Shown piece by piece: positions 21,963 through 33,385 of a stretch of DNA of 64,000 nt; position 1 is the first letter of the stretch; every line of letters starts with the position of its first letter. The DNA is taken from positions 1 to 64,000 of the forward strand of contig PYSS01000008.1 of NCBI GenBank assembly GCA_003049465.1, given 5' to 3'. The position numbers and the translations under genes were made by a program. Below the pieces are notes generated by a model. That model was not told the origin of the DNA. It was given only the letters and a program-made list of their open reading frames with translations, and ran no database searches. Source of the DNA: Magnaporthiopsis rhizophila (lineage: Eukaryota; Ascomycota; Sordariomycetes; Magnaporthales; Magnaporthaceae).

Positions 21963-24900
21963 CGTGAGGGGTCTAGGGAATGTCGGCCACCTGGGCAGAT
22001 TATGTTAATTGCAAGGGAGTGGTGTGTATTAAGAAGATAAGATGAATATAAGTATCAAGTAAGGAGTGATGATACGAATGAAAGAAAGACAATGGGCCGG
22101 CCGAAAGGAAGAAAAGAATAGCTCCAGGCTCGCGATGATCACCAAGGACGATAGCGATGGTGAGCAGCAAACAGAAGCAGAAGTGGCGATGGGACGGGGG
22201 CGCGCCCATTGATATATCACTGGGGGGGTGTCGCAGCGCAAGGCAGCCATCGTGAGGTAGAGAGTGGGGGAGCACAGCACGGAAGCCCGGGATCCAAAAA
22301 AGCCAAGGAGTGCTCGGGCTCGTCAAGTTCCGCGACGTGAATCACGGAGTAGCGGAGTCCAATCCCATGCGAGTTCGTCGAGCAGAGGCGGGTGGAAGTG
22401 GCGAGGCTTGAGGCTCTGCATGTGCCTTCCCCATACCCCGGTCGCTCTAAATTTTTTTAGTCGCCGGGGCCTCTCTGCAGTCTGCAGTCTGCAGAGTTGG
22501 GTCCCCTGTCAATGCCAAGAGGAGCACCTGGCTGATTCCCAGGCAGAGGTAGCCACAACCCGGGGTCAGGGCCCAGAGCTTGCAGCGGCTGGTGAGTCCA
22601 CTGGAGCCCAATATGGATGGGGGCAAACGGCCGGAGGGCCCTAGATCCGATGGAACCCTGTCGCGGGCCTGGGCATGGAGGGCATCGCAGTGTGACGTGA
22701 CGTCGGGCGAGGCGCCCAAGGCAAGGGGTGGCCCTCCCAGTGGGGCAAGACTGCACCGAACGGCACGGGGTAGGCGGAGGAGGTGAGGAGGTGCAGGCAG
22801 GCAGACTGTTTGACCTTGGGGTTTCGGATCTTGAGGGCAGCGGACGCCCGAATGATCAGATGGATGAGGGCACTGGTCCTCAGCGGGGATTCCCATAGCT
22901 GCGGATCCCCATGGTATTGGCCCAGGCTGGGGTGGGGACCACTTAGATCAGATGTGGCAGTGGTGGACGCGTCCGCCAGCAGAAACGGCACACCAGATTA
23001 CCGCCTCAGGCTGGGGCTGATGGCTTGTCTGGCTCGTTGCCAAGGCGTGTTCGGGAACAATTCGACGAATCGCGGGCAGGACAAGCGTCGCATCATACGT
23101 ACCTGGTCGAGTCACAGCCGAATCAAACAGATATTGGATGACAGCGCCGACGGCAATGGGACGCAGACGAGACCACTCTGCCGGCCGATAGATGGTCTTT
23201 GACACAACTGACAGACGAAAATCCCCATATCGTATTCGAGAGAAGCATCGAATAAACACAAACAAACGTATCCACAAACGACGAGCTTCATCCGTTCCAT
23301 GTAGTCTCCTCATCTGCATGCGACAACTGGAGATCTAGGTCAGGCCCGGGAGAAGTATGAAAAGTCGAGATGGCACCATCCGTGCACATCTCCACGTCGC
23401 GCACAAGCCTTCCTACCTACCTCTACCTACGTGTATGTATGTAAGGTATGTACTGCCGCCTGCGACGCTGATCCCACGTAGCCATTAGTGTCACCGTAGC
23501 TGCCGCTACAGAGCCTATCCGCATCTCGGTTTCTCGGTTTCTCTGCTTCCTTGCCGGCCCGTCTCTCGGGACGCACGATATCACACACTCGCCCCCAGCA
23601 TCAAACAAGCATTCGAGTACCGGGTTCCGGAACCCAGTGTGTAGGTCCGGATCTCGCCTCTCCGCGCTTGCCTTATGATCTCTACCAGGAAAAGATAGGG
23701 GAAATGGGTTGATCGCAAGCAGCAGCACTTGGCGCACAGACCAGCCCAGAATCCAAGCCGCATCCCGAATGCGCAACGACTCGTCCGTTCTTGATGTTAG
23801 GCACGTTTGGCATCAGGACCCGCCCTGAGCGCCACACCATTGTTATCCCTCACAGCATAATGGACGAGGCAAGCAATAGGTGAGCTGCGGCAGGGGTTGA
23901 AATCTCTTGGCGTTGGCTGCTCTCGGCACGACAAAGTTTCCACAGTTTATGCAACAGTGAGACACTTGGCCACCAGGAGGCCAGCCAGCCTTGTGCGCAC
24001 GCACGAGCGGTCGGTGAGCGACGGCTGCTACTGGTCGTTGACGCAGAGCGCTATCACATCGCCGGCCGCAGATAGACAGCCGGCTCGCGGTTATGATCTA
24101 AGCCCACCTTCTATCGAACACAAGCCGGGATATCTCATGTCTCTCGGCTCGCCAGTCACGGCAGCGGATCGGCCGGGCATTTTCGTATCCTTGGTGTTTT
24201 GTACGGCTGGCTGCAGATTGCCCACAAAGTGTATCGTGTATCCCAGACGTTCAGCGCACGCACCGCATGCCGATCCAATCCACGGCCCCAGCCGCCGCCG
24301 TCGCTGCCCGTCATCGCCCTGCCAGCCCTTGTGATCGCCTTCTGGCGCCTCGCTCTCGGCCGCCCTACATACGGCAATCAGCATTGATCACCCGCATGGC
24401 TTGCCGCACCAAAAAGACTAGCTGTCGCAAGCACGGAAGCACCCTTTGGCGATATGATCAGCTGTACAAGCATCATTAAAGTCGCGACACATCACCCAAA
24501 CGAACCGTGCGTTGAGGATTTGTCCCGCTTGCTGCCGAGAGACCCAAGCACTCTGACAAGCCGGCACAAGGCTCGAGAGGCGGCAACACAGAGGGCTAAA
24601 ACACGGAGTCTTGATGCGTGCGCACAGACGCACAGACGCCCGCCAGCCCACAGCCACCCATCATCCATGGCGACCGCCCGCAGACAGAAAACGTCCGACT
24701 CCAACCATGTCTGAAACAATCCAAACACATCTCCACCTCAGATTCCCCTTCCCCCTCGCCTACCCTGGCGCCCGAGCCTCACCGATGGAGATATTACCAC
24801 TGCAAAGCCGGATAAGACGGCGGAGGCACAAAATTTTGACTTGGGATTGTGGCAGAAAAGTAAAAGAAAAAGAAGAAGAAAAAAGCGCCACCAAAAAAGC

Positions 24901-25841
24901 ACTTATTAGCGCGTCTGCTGATCTGTGTAGAAACAAAAAGTCGAGAGAGCCGACAGAGCATGCATGTCGGGCGCATGTCGGCGTTTCCGTTCAACCACAC
25001 GAAGCATTCCTCAGGCACTGGCGCCGAGAATAAGGTCACGAATTGACAACGATGTCGCTGATTCGCGCGGGCCGGATCTGGCCAGAGGAAAGCGGTTGGC
25101 ACGGCTGAGAATGCTTTGTCACTAACCCGACTCTGTCACCAACCCGACGGGGTAGGATTATTCCCGTACGTAAAGTCGAGTGCTCGCAAACCAACCGACT
25201 CGAGGCTGGCTTCCACCACCGCTTTATCTAGTCGGAAACACCACGTGTGCCTTGTTAGGTGCCGAGCTCATGAGGATACGTAGCCTCGTGCTGGTCATGC
25301 GAAAACGAGTTGTGCTACACTTTCGACTCAGTCCTCTGCGGTATTTTGCTTTGCTTATGTGATTCATCTTGCAGCCATCGACATCGTGCTTGCAGCTCTC
25401 GCGATCCAGACCGACCTAACTCGACCAAGTCGACCTCGAGATACATGCATTTTGCCTGCCATCGCCGTTTGCCTGCGCGCGCATCACGACGTAGTTGGCC
25501 GATGGATGGCTATCTATATGTATGCGGCGGTTTTGCCGCGTTGGGTCCTGAAATTGTTTTGTTGATCATCCTCCACAGCGGACGATCCCATCGTCTCTTC
25601 GGCTCGACCGTTTCTTCACATCTCATTTACCCCAGACTTCCATCCATTCCTGGATATCTTCCGTGCTGTTCGTCCAAGTCAACAAACACATCGGCCGCCA
25701 GAGTCTGTTCTTGGTCAAACAGGGGCGTGAAACTTCGCGTGGTCGACTGCATTTGGCAACTCTCCTCTGCCATTTACGTTGCCGGCCGGCAGATAGACCC
25801 ACACGCGCATCCCGCGTTTTGTTTCCTATTCGGTCACAATC
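21963..25841. other. 3.9-kb intergenic region
   Basis: This is the longest non-coding stretch of the left half, between two divergent secreted-protein genes. I see no domain, RNA gene or transposon. A TCTGCAG triplication lies near 22472-22495. Frames on both strands are short, mutually overlapping and without resemblance to known proteins. Confidence 0.4.
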
Positions 25842-26657
25842 ATGAAGCGCTTCAGTCTCTTCGCTACCCTTCTTCCGTCCCTTGCCCTCGCTCTGCCGGC
25901 AAATCTACCCCGCCACCAAAGCCAGGCGATCAAAGCGGCGGGTGATTGCGCTGGTGGCATCGGGAATGGCGGCCAAGGCACTGGCCCGTGCACTAATCAA
26001 GGAAATGGCCAAGGCACTGGTCAAGGAATCGGCGAGGACACTTCCCCAGATAGCAACCGGACTGTCATCACGGCGCAGCAGCAGTTCGACGCCGTGAACG
26101 CCTGGCGGGCCGACACGGGCAAGGTGTCGCGCTTCCTGGACACGGCGACCTTGTTCACGGGGCAAGAGTACACGCGCATGGCGCAGATGGCGCTCGACGC
26201 CGAGCTGGACGAGCTCGCGCAGAAGGAGATCCTGGACCAGGCCATGGGCACCCGGCCGGAGATCCAGGCGGCCAGCGACGTGCTGTCGAACCAGGGCTAC
26301 GCTAAGGATGTCGTCGACGCGCTGCGCGCCATGGTAAAAAACGGCCCGGAGACGGCCGCGCGCGACGTCGAGGCCATCAACCGGAACCGCTGCGTCAACG
26401 TGCTGCCCAATATCGACGCCTACTTCGCCGCCGCCGGCGAGGTCGAGCTCTGGGCCATCCGCCCCGTTGCCTGCGACCAGGTGCTGGGGGCGCCCGGCGA
26501 CGACGACGAGGGCGATGATGAGGAGGATGAGGACGACCTGCCCCAGCTGCCACTCCCCGACGTGACTCTGTTTCCGGCCGACGGGTCTATGTGGGCGAGC
26601 AAGGGCAAGCCCGCTGGCGGCCAGACGGCAAAGATCCGTCGCGGGGCCGCTGTCTAG
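25842..26657 (+). CDS. Secreted protein of unknown function
   Basis: A single exon of 271 aa. Residues 1-19 form a signal peptide (MKRFSLFATLLPSLALALP). Next comes a Gly/Gln/Asn-rich segment (GNGQGTGQGIG) with two Cys, then a helical middle domain of about 150 residues (VITAQQQFDAVNAWRADTG onward, with LDAELDELAQKEIL). Further Cys lie at NRCVNV and PVACDQ. An acidic run (DDDEGDDEEDEDD) precedes the basic end. The four-Cys arrangement suggests two disulfides. The gene has clean GC-rich codon use, a good signal peptide and an ATG in favourable context (CACAATCATG). I do not recognise a family. Effector-like or wall-associated roles are both possible. Confidence 0.78.
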   Translation: MKRFSLFATLLPSLALALPANLPRHQSQAIKAAGDCAGGIGNGGQGTGPCTNQGNGQGTGQGIGEDTSPDSNRTVITAQQQFDAVNAWRADTGKVSRFLDTATLFTGQEYTRMAQMALDAELDELAQKEILDQAMGTRPEIQAASDVLSNQGYAKDVVDALRAMVKNGPETAARDVEAINRNRCVNVLPNIDAYFAAAGEVELWAIRPVACDQVLGAPGDDDEGDDEEDEDDLPQLPLPDVTLFPADGSMWASKGKPAGGQTAKIRRGAAV

Positions 26658-28242
26658 GCCAAGATAGGATAAACTGGGATGACAGCCGAGCCCAGGCACT
26701 TTGGGGAAATGAGATGGCGGACCCGCATGACGGACGGATACAATATGATTGGGGATTCTACTTTGTGTGACCGCCTCTCCTGCCGCGGAGGCATGTGCGG
26801 AAGCGTGTGCACAATACTGTAGAAGTACCTAGGTAGTTGCTCGGCCGAGCCACGCGCTGAAAAGCATTGATCTTGCAGCTGCTTCGGGCCGATTGAAGCG
26901 CCGCGATTATCACCTGTCTGCAAGTGACTAGCCCATTCTTAACAAAAAAGAAAAGCGAAAAAACAAAAAAAGAAAAGAAAGATGTCAGAGGCGAAGAAGA
27001 AAAGCCCTCGACGTTCAGCTTCCCCTCTTGGGTCAAAGACCCAGCGATTGCAGGGGGATCCCTGCAAGTGGCCACCACCCCTGGGTTTCGACCGCCCAGG
27101 CACAGACGCAGGGGGGGAGCAATCCCGTTTCAATGGCATGGGGTCAAGGGCGGCAATGGATCCAGCCAAGTCCAAAATCCCGCTGGTGCGAGGCACGCTC
27201 ATCTCCGATTGATGTCGATCTGAAGGCAGTGGATGTTCAGCACAGTTGTTTGGGTGAAATGAGAAAAAAAAAAATCATCGCTCTCGCGGAGAACGCTGTG
27301 GAAGAGTGCATAGGGCTCGAGCGTTTTCTTTGGGCAGCTGGGTTCGCGGCGGTCAGCAAGCGACGACGAGACTTCGACTGCTCACCGTACTCTCTCCGTG
27401 GGCAGCGTTGAATTGCCGCCCGTCTGCGGCACCTCGTCGTCGTGCAAATTGGCTCGGGTAGCTGTTCCGTCTGGGGAAGGTTATCTCGAAATTAGCGTTC
27501 CGGGAATCGGTCGGGTCTGCCCTCTCCATATGTATGTACCTTTGGTACTCGTATCTCGGGACGCCAGGTTTTACGTCTCCAAAAGCCAGCCCTGCCGGCT
27601 TCCGGTCGCGGGTTCACGCTTGGTCGACTTTGAGCACGCGGGGCCTCCCGATTCCGAGACGCGTATGGGGCCACCACTGTACTTGCCCGGCTGACTAGGC
27701 GGTTATGGGCGCATCCAATTATGCGACCATGGCCGCCAGAGCAGGATGGTCGAGCCGTTCGTTCATGCAGTGGCGTGAGGCTCAAAATTCCGGGTAGGAC
27801 TACGAGGAGGCGTGGATTTATGCCATGAACTGGGCAGGCCAGTGCTTCGAAGGGCGGCTTGCTCAGCACTGGAAGACAAATTCACTGGATTGGCTAGCTC
27901 CCTCGACAACTTGGTATCAATTGATTTCGAAACAAGTACACCAGACTGTTCCAACACGCGCTCCCGAGGCCACGCTCCGCCTCCCCCCAGACCATATCCC
28001 TTCGGTCCCACCGTATTGGCTTTCCCGGCCGGTCCCTTTCCCGATACACGCACGCAAAGCTTCGGAGGATCTTCATCCCGGACGACACGACGAATACCAG
28101 GCCGGTGGGCTCAGAGCAGGAGAGAAGCAAGCATAGGTAGGTATCCAAAAAAAAACTACAAGGAAAAATCGCAGTATTACAACACCAACCACACCTCACC
28201 CGTTCACCTTTTGCTATCGCTCAGTCACACATCCTGCTCCTC
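26658..28242. other. Convergent intergenic region
   Basis: 1.6 kb between the ends of the secreted unknown (+) and the PLAC8 gene (-). No feature was recognised beyond purine-rich A tracts near 26940-27000 and 27264-27275. Confidence 0.4.
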
Positions 28243-28957
28243 TTACGAGGCCGGGGCCTGGGGCTGGTACGTCATGCCAGCCTCGGACTGGTACTGGGAC
28301 TTGCTGGCAGGGCCACCAGCAAGCAGCGGCTCGCGGTGAGCGACCTCCTTGTCCTGCTGGACGAGATCGCAGATGCCGCAGCAGCACGCCACGGCGATGT
28401 CGGTGAGGCAGCTTCCCTGAAGGTTGTACTTTTGGCGGATGTCGGCCCTCTGCATCGAGACGGGGATGAAGGCAAGGCCGACGGCGGCAGAGGCGCAGAG
28501 GAGCAGGCACTGAATGGTGTTGGTAACAACCCGTTAGCACATTGTCTTTCGTTCATCTACACGAACATCTACAATATCCCTCTTCGCTCTCTCACTAGCG
28601 CCGACGACCAGGGTTGCCGCAAGGTCTACCTACCGAGGTGTTGATGGGCTCGTATCCCTCGAGGTTGGCGTCACGACGCATACGGTGGTGCGTCTTGCCA
28701 AAGGTGACGCAGGGCAGGCACCAGGTGATCAGGCACAGGTCGATGGGGCTGAAGCAGCCGAAGAAGGGCACGTTCCAGGGCTGGGCGGTGTCGGGCGACT
28801 TGGAGTTGACGACCTCGCTGGGCTTGGAGAGCACCTCGTTCAGGCGGTCCTTCCACTCGGCCACGTCGCGGTCGTTGATTGGGCCGGTGGAGTTCTGGGC
28901 GGCACCGCCGGCCGGGGCGGCGGCGACGGTGGGCTCGGTCTTGGCGGGGGCAGACAT
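28243..28957 (-). CDS. PLAC8-family cysteine-rich protein
   Basis: Two exons on the minus strand, 28957-28634 and 28509-28243, with a 124-bp intron in phase 0, give 196 aa. The ATG at 28957 is preferred because the frame's further upstream extension begins at a non-ATG codon. Residues 1-60 are a hydrophilic leader. The PLAC8 domain follows: WNVPFFGCFSPIDLCLITW, CLPCVTFGKTHHR with the CxxC pair, then after the intron a hydrophobic helix (CLLLCASAAVGLAFIPV) and the second Cys cluster DIAVACCCGICDLVQQDKEV. That order (helix, Cys-rich, helix, CCxCxxC-like, QxxxE) is typical of the family, which includes the plant cadmium-resistance and fruit-weight proteins. Fungal homologues are small membrane proteins linked to metal or calcium handling; the role here is inferred only. 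Confidence 0.92.
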
Positions 28958-31900
28958 GATGGACGTGAACGTTGTTCTTGACAAGTGTCGCGTGAAGGGA
29001 AAAAAAAAAGAATATGTCCTGGTTTAAAGGAGTGACGGGGGACGGGTCCTGACGAAGCGAAGGTGCGAATGAGCGACTGATGAGCAGAAAGGAATCCCAA
29101 GACAAAGGGAGAGACAGCAGCTGATCCCCTTTTTAAACAAAAGAACGGCCAGCCCAAAGTCACCCTGAACCGGCCCTGCTAGCGCCGCCGGCCTCGTCCT
29201 ATGGCCTGCTGTTGTCGAAGCACCATGAGATTGCAAAACCAGCCGCCACCAAGCCACTTGGCGCCGAAAGCGGCCAGGCCCAAGCGGGAAATTTTTGGCC
29301 AGGGCCTAAACTTTTCAGCTTTCAGCCTCACCCGACGATCGCTCCCTCCGCCCCAGGCATAGCGCCAGAGCCCGTCGCTTCTAGCGAGATTTGACTGGAC
29401 AAAACCACATTCCTCACGAGCGCCACGAGGATCTAGTCTTGCCGGCGTGACAGATGCTCATATTTGTTTTTTGTTTTATGCTTTCCAGGTATCTTGTCCC
29501 TCCCTGGAGGTGCAGATACGACTAGGTTGTTTTAGGCCTCCCGACGCGAGGAGCCATGTAAGGCTCCCTGAAATATGCCCCATTTTCTGCACGTGGGAAA
29601 TTTTGTTTTTATATGGTCCCCCAGTCGCAACGAGGCTCGAGTCTGCCATCTCTTCAGCCCAGTGGGCGCAGCCCTGCGCCGTGCCTGGATGCAGGCAGGG
29701 GTCATTGGTTGACTCATTGGAAGAGAGACCGCGCACCAGGCTTGCTGTTGCTGGAAGGCGCGGTCGTGAATGGGAATTCGCGTTGTCGCTGGTAGACCGC
29801 TGCTTTGCTCCCTGGTTGCCAAGGTATGACGGCGCGCGCCACCACCTATCGGCTTCCGGAGGATGCTTCGGGTTCGATTAGGTTATTTGCCTTTGGCCGC
29901 CTCGTCGTGTTCATAAGCTTTGCCGGCGCGATATATCCCGCGGTTGTCATTGGATTGGATCCGACTCGCTTATTTATTTCTTCTTGGGCGTGACTGGCTG
30001 CGGACATTACCGTTCGAACAGCTGTTCCAGGAAATCAGCCTTCCCTTGCGCCTCCCTGAGCTCCTGTGAATAGCAAGTTTCACCTCGCGGACCATGGTGC
30101 CTGTAAGATCATGGTGCATTTGTTGTTGAGGCTACGACTTTTTCCTAATCCATCCTTGCACGAACCCCGATGAGTTTTAGCCGGGTTTGTTCCATGGATG
30201 ATCTGGTGCCATGCAAATCAAGATGCGGCTCCGCAAAAGGCAGTAGAAGGGCATCCGAACAGAAGAACCTGGCAAGAAGGAGTCTGAAAAAATCAGATAA
30301 GATTCCTCCAGCACTAGGTCTGGGCACGTGCCGCGACGCATGCAGTCTAGCTTTCCATCTTTGTTGTTAGAGCATTAGCGCATTCCAGTCGAGAAGCGGC
30401 GGCACAGAGAGAGCATGCTGTCTCCCTGAAGTCATCACCGTCTTTTATTTATCCCCCATTGAACGGCGAGAGGGAGGTACCTAGGTAGTATAGTGATGCA
30501 GTCTCCGAGCGGGCTTTCACCTGGATCGAGCCGCAACTCGTTCAACGGCCCGGATTGTAGGGCTTTAAACCGTCGAATGATGGCGCGTGAAAGGCAAAAC
30601 TACCGAGACTTCGCTATAATCGGCAAAAAATCACTCTAGCATCCAGTGTTTTCCTGTACAACGCAAACGGGAGGCGGCAGACCGTGATGTGCACGTGGTT
30701 GGTCGGTGTGGTCACATGACCAGAGGCCGCACGGGAATGGCCTTGAGCCCGCTGCGAATTCACTCGCTGCCCGATTGCCAATCTAGACAGGCCGAAGAGC
30801 TTTGCGTCGGAATTGGAACGAGCGAGGTGCCGATAAGATCAATCACGGCTTTCTGGCCCGAAAGCACCCGAAGGGATCCAAAGGAATGAAAAAAATGAAA
30901 AAAAGCCTTGCGTAGACAGAGCTCAAACGCACAGCGCAGGTTAAAGAGGCGAGCGACTGTCCGTGCGACAGGCAGTGCTCGGCCGTTTTGGAGGCTCTAA
31001 GCGGCGGCAAATCACCATACAGTGCTGACACAGGGATGGCGTCCTGGAAAGAAGGGACAGACGCCAGTTGAGCCGCACAGGACGCTCGAGAGTGACCAGT
31101 CAGCATGTGGGCGCCGGGGGCTGGCACGATGGGCTGCCACAGCAATTAATTCACCAGCGCGGGGTGTGGTGCGTGCGTGATACGAGCTGTCTGGTTGGAG
31201 CCAAGCAGCGACAGGCTTGCTCTTCCAGCTCTTCCAGGCCCATCCATCCTTCACACTCAGGCCAAATTACAGCTGTGAACAACCTGCCCACACAAGACGC
31301 AATCGACAGACCAGACTGTTGTTTGTCGCCAACATCGAGGTTTCTCGACGATGGATCCGATCCAGACCAAAGGACGTCGTCGGCACTTGGCTCCCAACCT
31401 CCACCGTACCCGCGCTCGCTCCTCTTTGTGGGCGGAAAGTGGAAAGGGGCAAAGGCGACGGCTTGGACGGCAAAACGGGGCGGCGAGGACCCTCTTCCCC
31501 AGACGCTCAGGCCGGAAAAGCTGGGGGAAAACTGGGCCAGCGGGTGAGAAATGGGCTTAGCGTCGCGCGACTCTCGACCCACTGGAGAGGAGGTGGAAAG
31601 GGGGTCTCCTTCAGCTGGGAGACCATGAAGATTGGAAAGAACTCGAGCGCGACGAGATTTGTGCCTGGGAGCGTGAAAAGGGTGGCGGTTTGAGAAGACG
31701 TTTGCGATGGCTGGAAAACCCTAGCTTTCTTCCCAGGGCCGTGTATCTCCAGCCTGTCACGCTGTCGGCGCGTCGCCTCTACAGGCGGGGGCCCTTCTGC
31801 GCGAGTGGTGCCAGGCGCTGCGGGCAGTAGCTTTTGCATGTGCTGATTCTGGGCTGGTTCTGACGTCGGACCGGGATGATGATTGGCTGCTGGGAGATGG

Positions 31901-32598
31901 CTGAGACGTTGCTTTATTGTCTTGGTCGCACGCTACCCCGCTTCCTGCATCCGCGTGTGGGGTTTCCGGCCAGGGATCAATGGGTTGGGCATGTTCCGTG
32001 CCAGTCGACTTTGCGTGTGCTCTTGCCCTTTTGACTGCCGGAGTCTGGCCCAGTATCTGCCCTGCCTTGGCTCGTTGCGTGACCTGGAAGTACCACCGTC
32101 TGGCGGGTGGATACAGCTGGCGTGTTGTCGTCGCTTCCTCTGTCCAGCGCAACTCGCCTGCCCAGTTGAGCGGCGTCCATGGTTGACGCACACAAAGGGC
32201 TTCTCGTACCTCTGCTCCTTCATTCTTGCCGTTTCCTTCTTCGGAGTCATCCATCTCCTCCCGTCAACTGCATCCACTATCCAGAGAAGACTTTCACATC
32301 TGCGTCTCCCACGGTAAGTTCCCCGTCACCTGATGCCAGCTTGCCGCCTAATGTCCCTCCCGTTTCCCCTCCCGTTTCCCCTCCCTTCTCCCTCGGTCCT
32401 TTGTTTCCCCCATTCGATTCCGCCACCATCGTCACCAAACCATCGCATTACCGCATCTTCTTCCCCGGGATATTACTTCCCGCAGCGCGCTGACCACCGC
32501 CTACATCTCAATACAGACATCCGTCTACTCCTCGCAGCCTGATCAACAGGAAGCGCCCATCCATACCACACCAAGCTCGCCACAGCCAACGCACCGCC
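28958..32598. other. 3.6-kb intergenic region
   Basis: This lies between the divergent PLAC8 and 110-aa-protein genes. No gene was recognised. The right end carries the pyrimidine-rich leader of the downstream gene and a probable 5'-UTR intron. Confidence 0.4.
32314..32516 (+). other. Probable 5'-UTR intron of the 110-aa gene
   Basis: A good donor (CACG|GTAAGTT) at 32314 and a pyrimidine-rich tract ending ATACAG at 32516 define a 203-bp intron about 80 bp before the ATG at 32599. It is inferred from splice signals only. Confidence 0.45.
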
Positions 32599-32931
32599 AT
32601 GCCCGTCCGCATCCCCAACGCCAGGGCCAGTGAGGTCTTTTGCTTCGGTGCCGCCGGCGTGGGCACCCTGGCGCCCCTCTACATGATGCTACCCGGCGCC
32701 GAGGAGCGCATCGCGTCGCAGACGGTCCGCTGGGCCCCGCGCTGGGAGCGCAACATCAGCTACTTCGTGCCGCCCGTCGAGCGGGGCATCAACCGCGTCA
32801 AGCCGCCCATCGAGCGCACCGTCCAGCGCATCGAGCAGCGCCTGCCCCTCGAGAGGTTCGCCAAGAACGTCGATTCCAAGATCAAGAGGAGCATCGACCG
32901 CTGGCAACCCAAGCCTCCCCCGGCTCAGTAG
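32599..32931 (+). CDS. Small conserved-looking protein, function unknown
   Basis: A single exon of 110 aa, starting in good context (CCGCCATG). Residues 15-33 form a short hydrophobic, Gly-containing segment (FCFGAAGVGTLAPLYMMLPG) that could be a membrane or mitochondrial anchor. The rest is an amphipathic, Arg/Pro-rich series with a repeated pattern: PPVERGINRVKPPIERTVQR, then IEQRLPLERF, then KIKRSIDRW. The periodic P-x-E-R-x-I-x-R motif suggests packed short helices. Codon use is strongly GC3-biased like the other real genes, and a 5'-UTR intron is likely. I do not recognise a family. Confidence 0.7.
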   Translation: MPVRIPNARASEVFCFGAAGVGTLAPLYMMLPGAEERIASQTVRWAPRWERNISYFVPPVERGINRVKPPIERTVQRIEQRLPLERFAKNVDSKIKRSIDRWQPKPPPAQ

Positions 32932-33385
32932 CTCGGAACCCTCGCCCCTCACTGTCTCGGTTTCCTCACCGCACATAATGCATACATACACATGGAAACA
33001 TTAGCATGCCGGTGGCGCGAGACTGCGTTTCTCCACCCCGGCCAAACTCGCGTGGATTGGCGCCCAGACCCTGAGATGGTGGCGTCAGTGCCTCGACATT
33101 TTCGCGGGCGTTTGTTCCTTTGTTTTTAGGCGTCTTGTTATCTACCTTTGACAACATCGATGTACTAGTTTTCTCTGCCTGGGACCTAGAAGGAGACCAG
33201 ATGGTGTTTGTGACTGGTACATAGCCCAATCGATACCACCAAACTCGGACCACATTGCCTCATCGATTGTATGCATCGTGCCTCGCAACGAATGACGCCC
33301 CCATGTCTCGCTCGCCCTTCCGATCCTCTTCGACCATCCACACGCAAGCGACAGACCATCCCGGTCCCAGCACCTACCTACCTAT
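32932..33385. other. Convergent 3' spacer
   Basis: 454 bp between the 110-aa gene (+) and the MFS transporter (-). No coding feature was seen. Confidence 0.45.
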
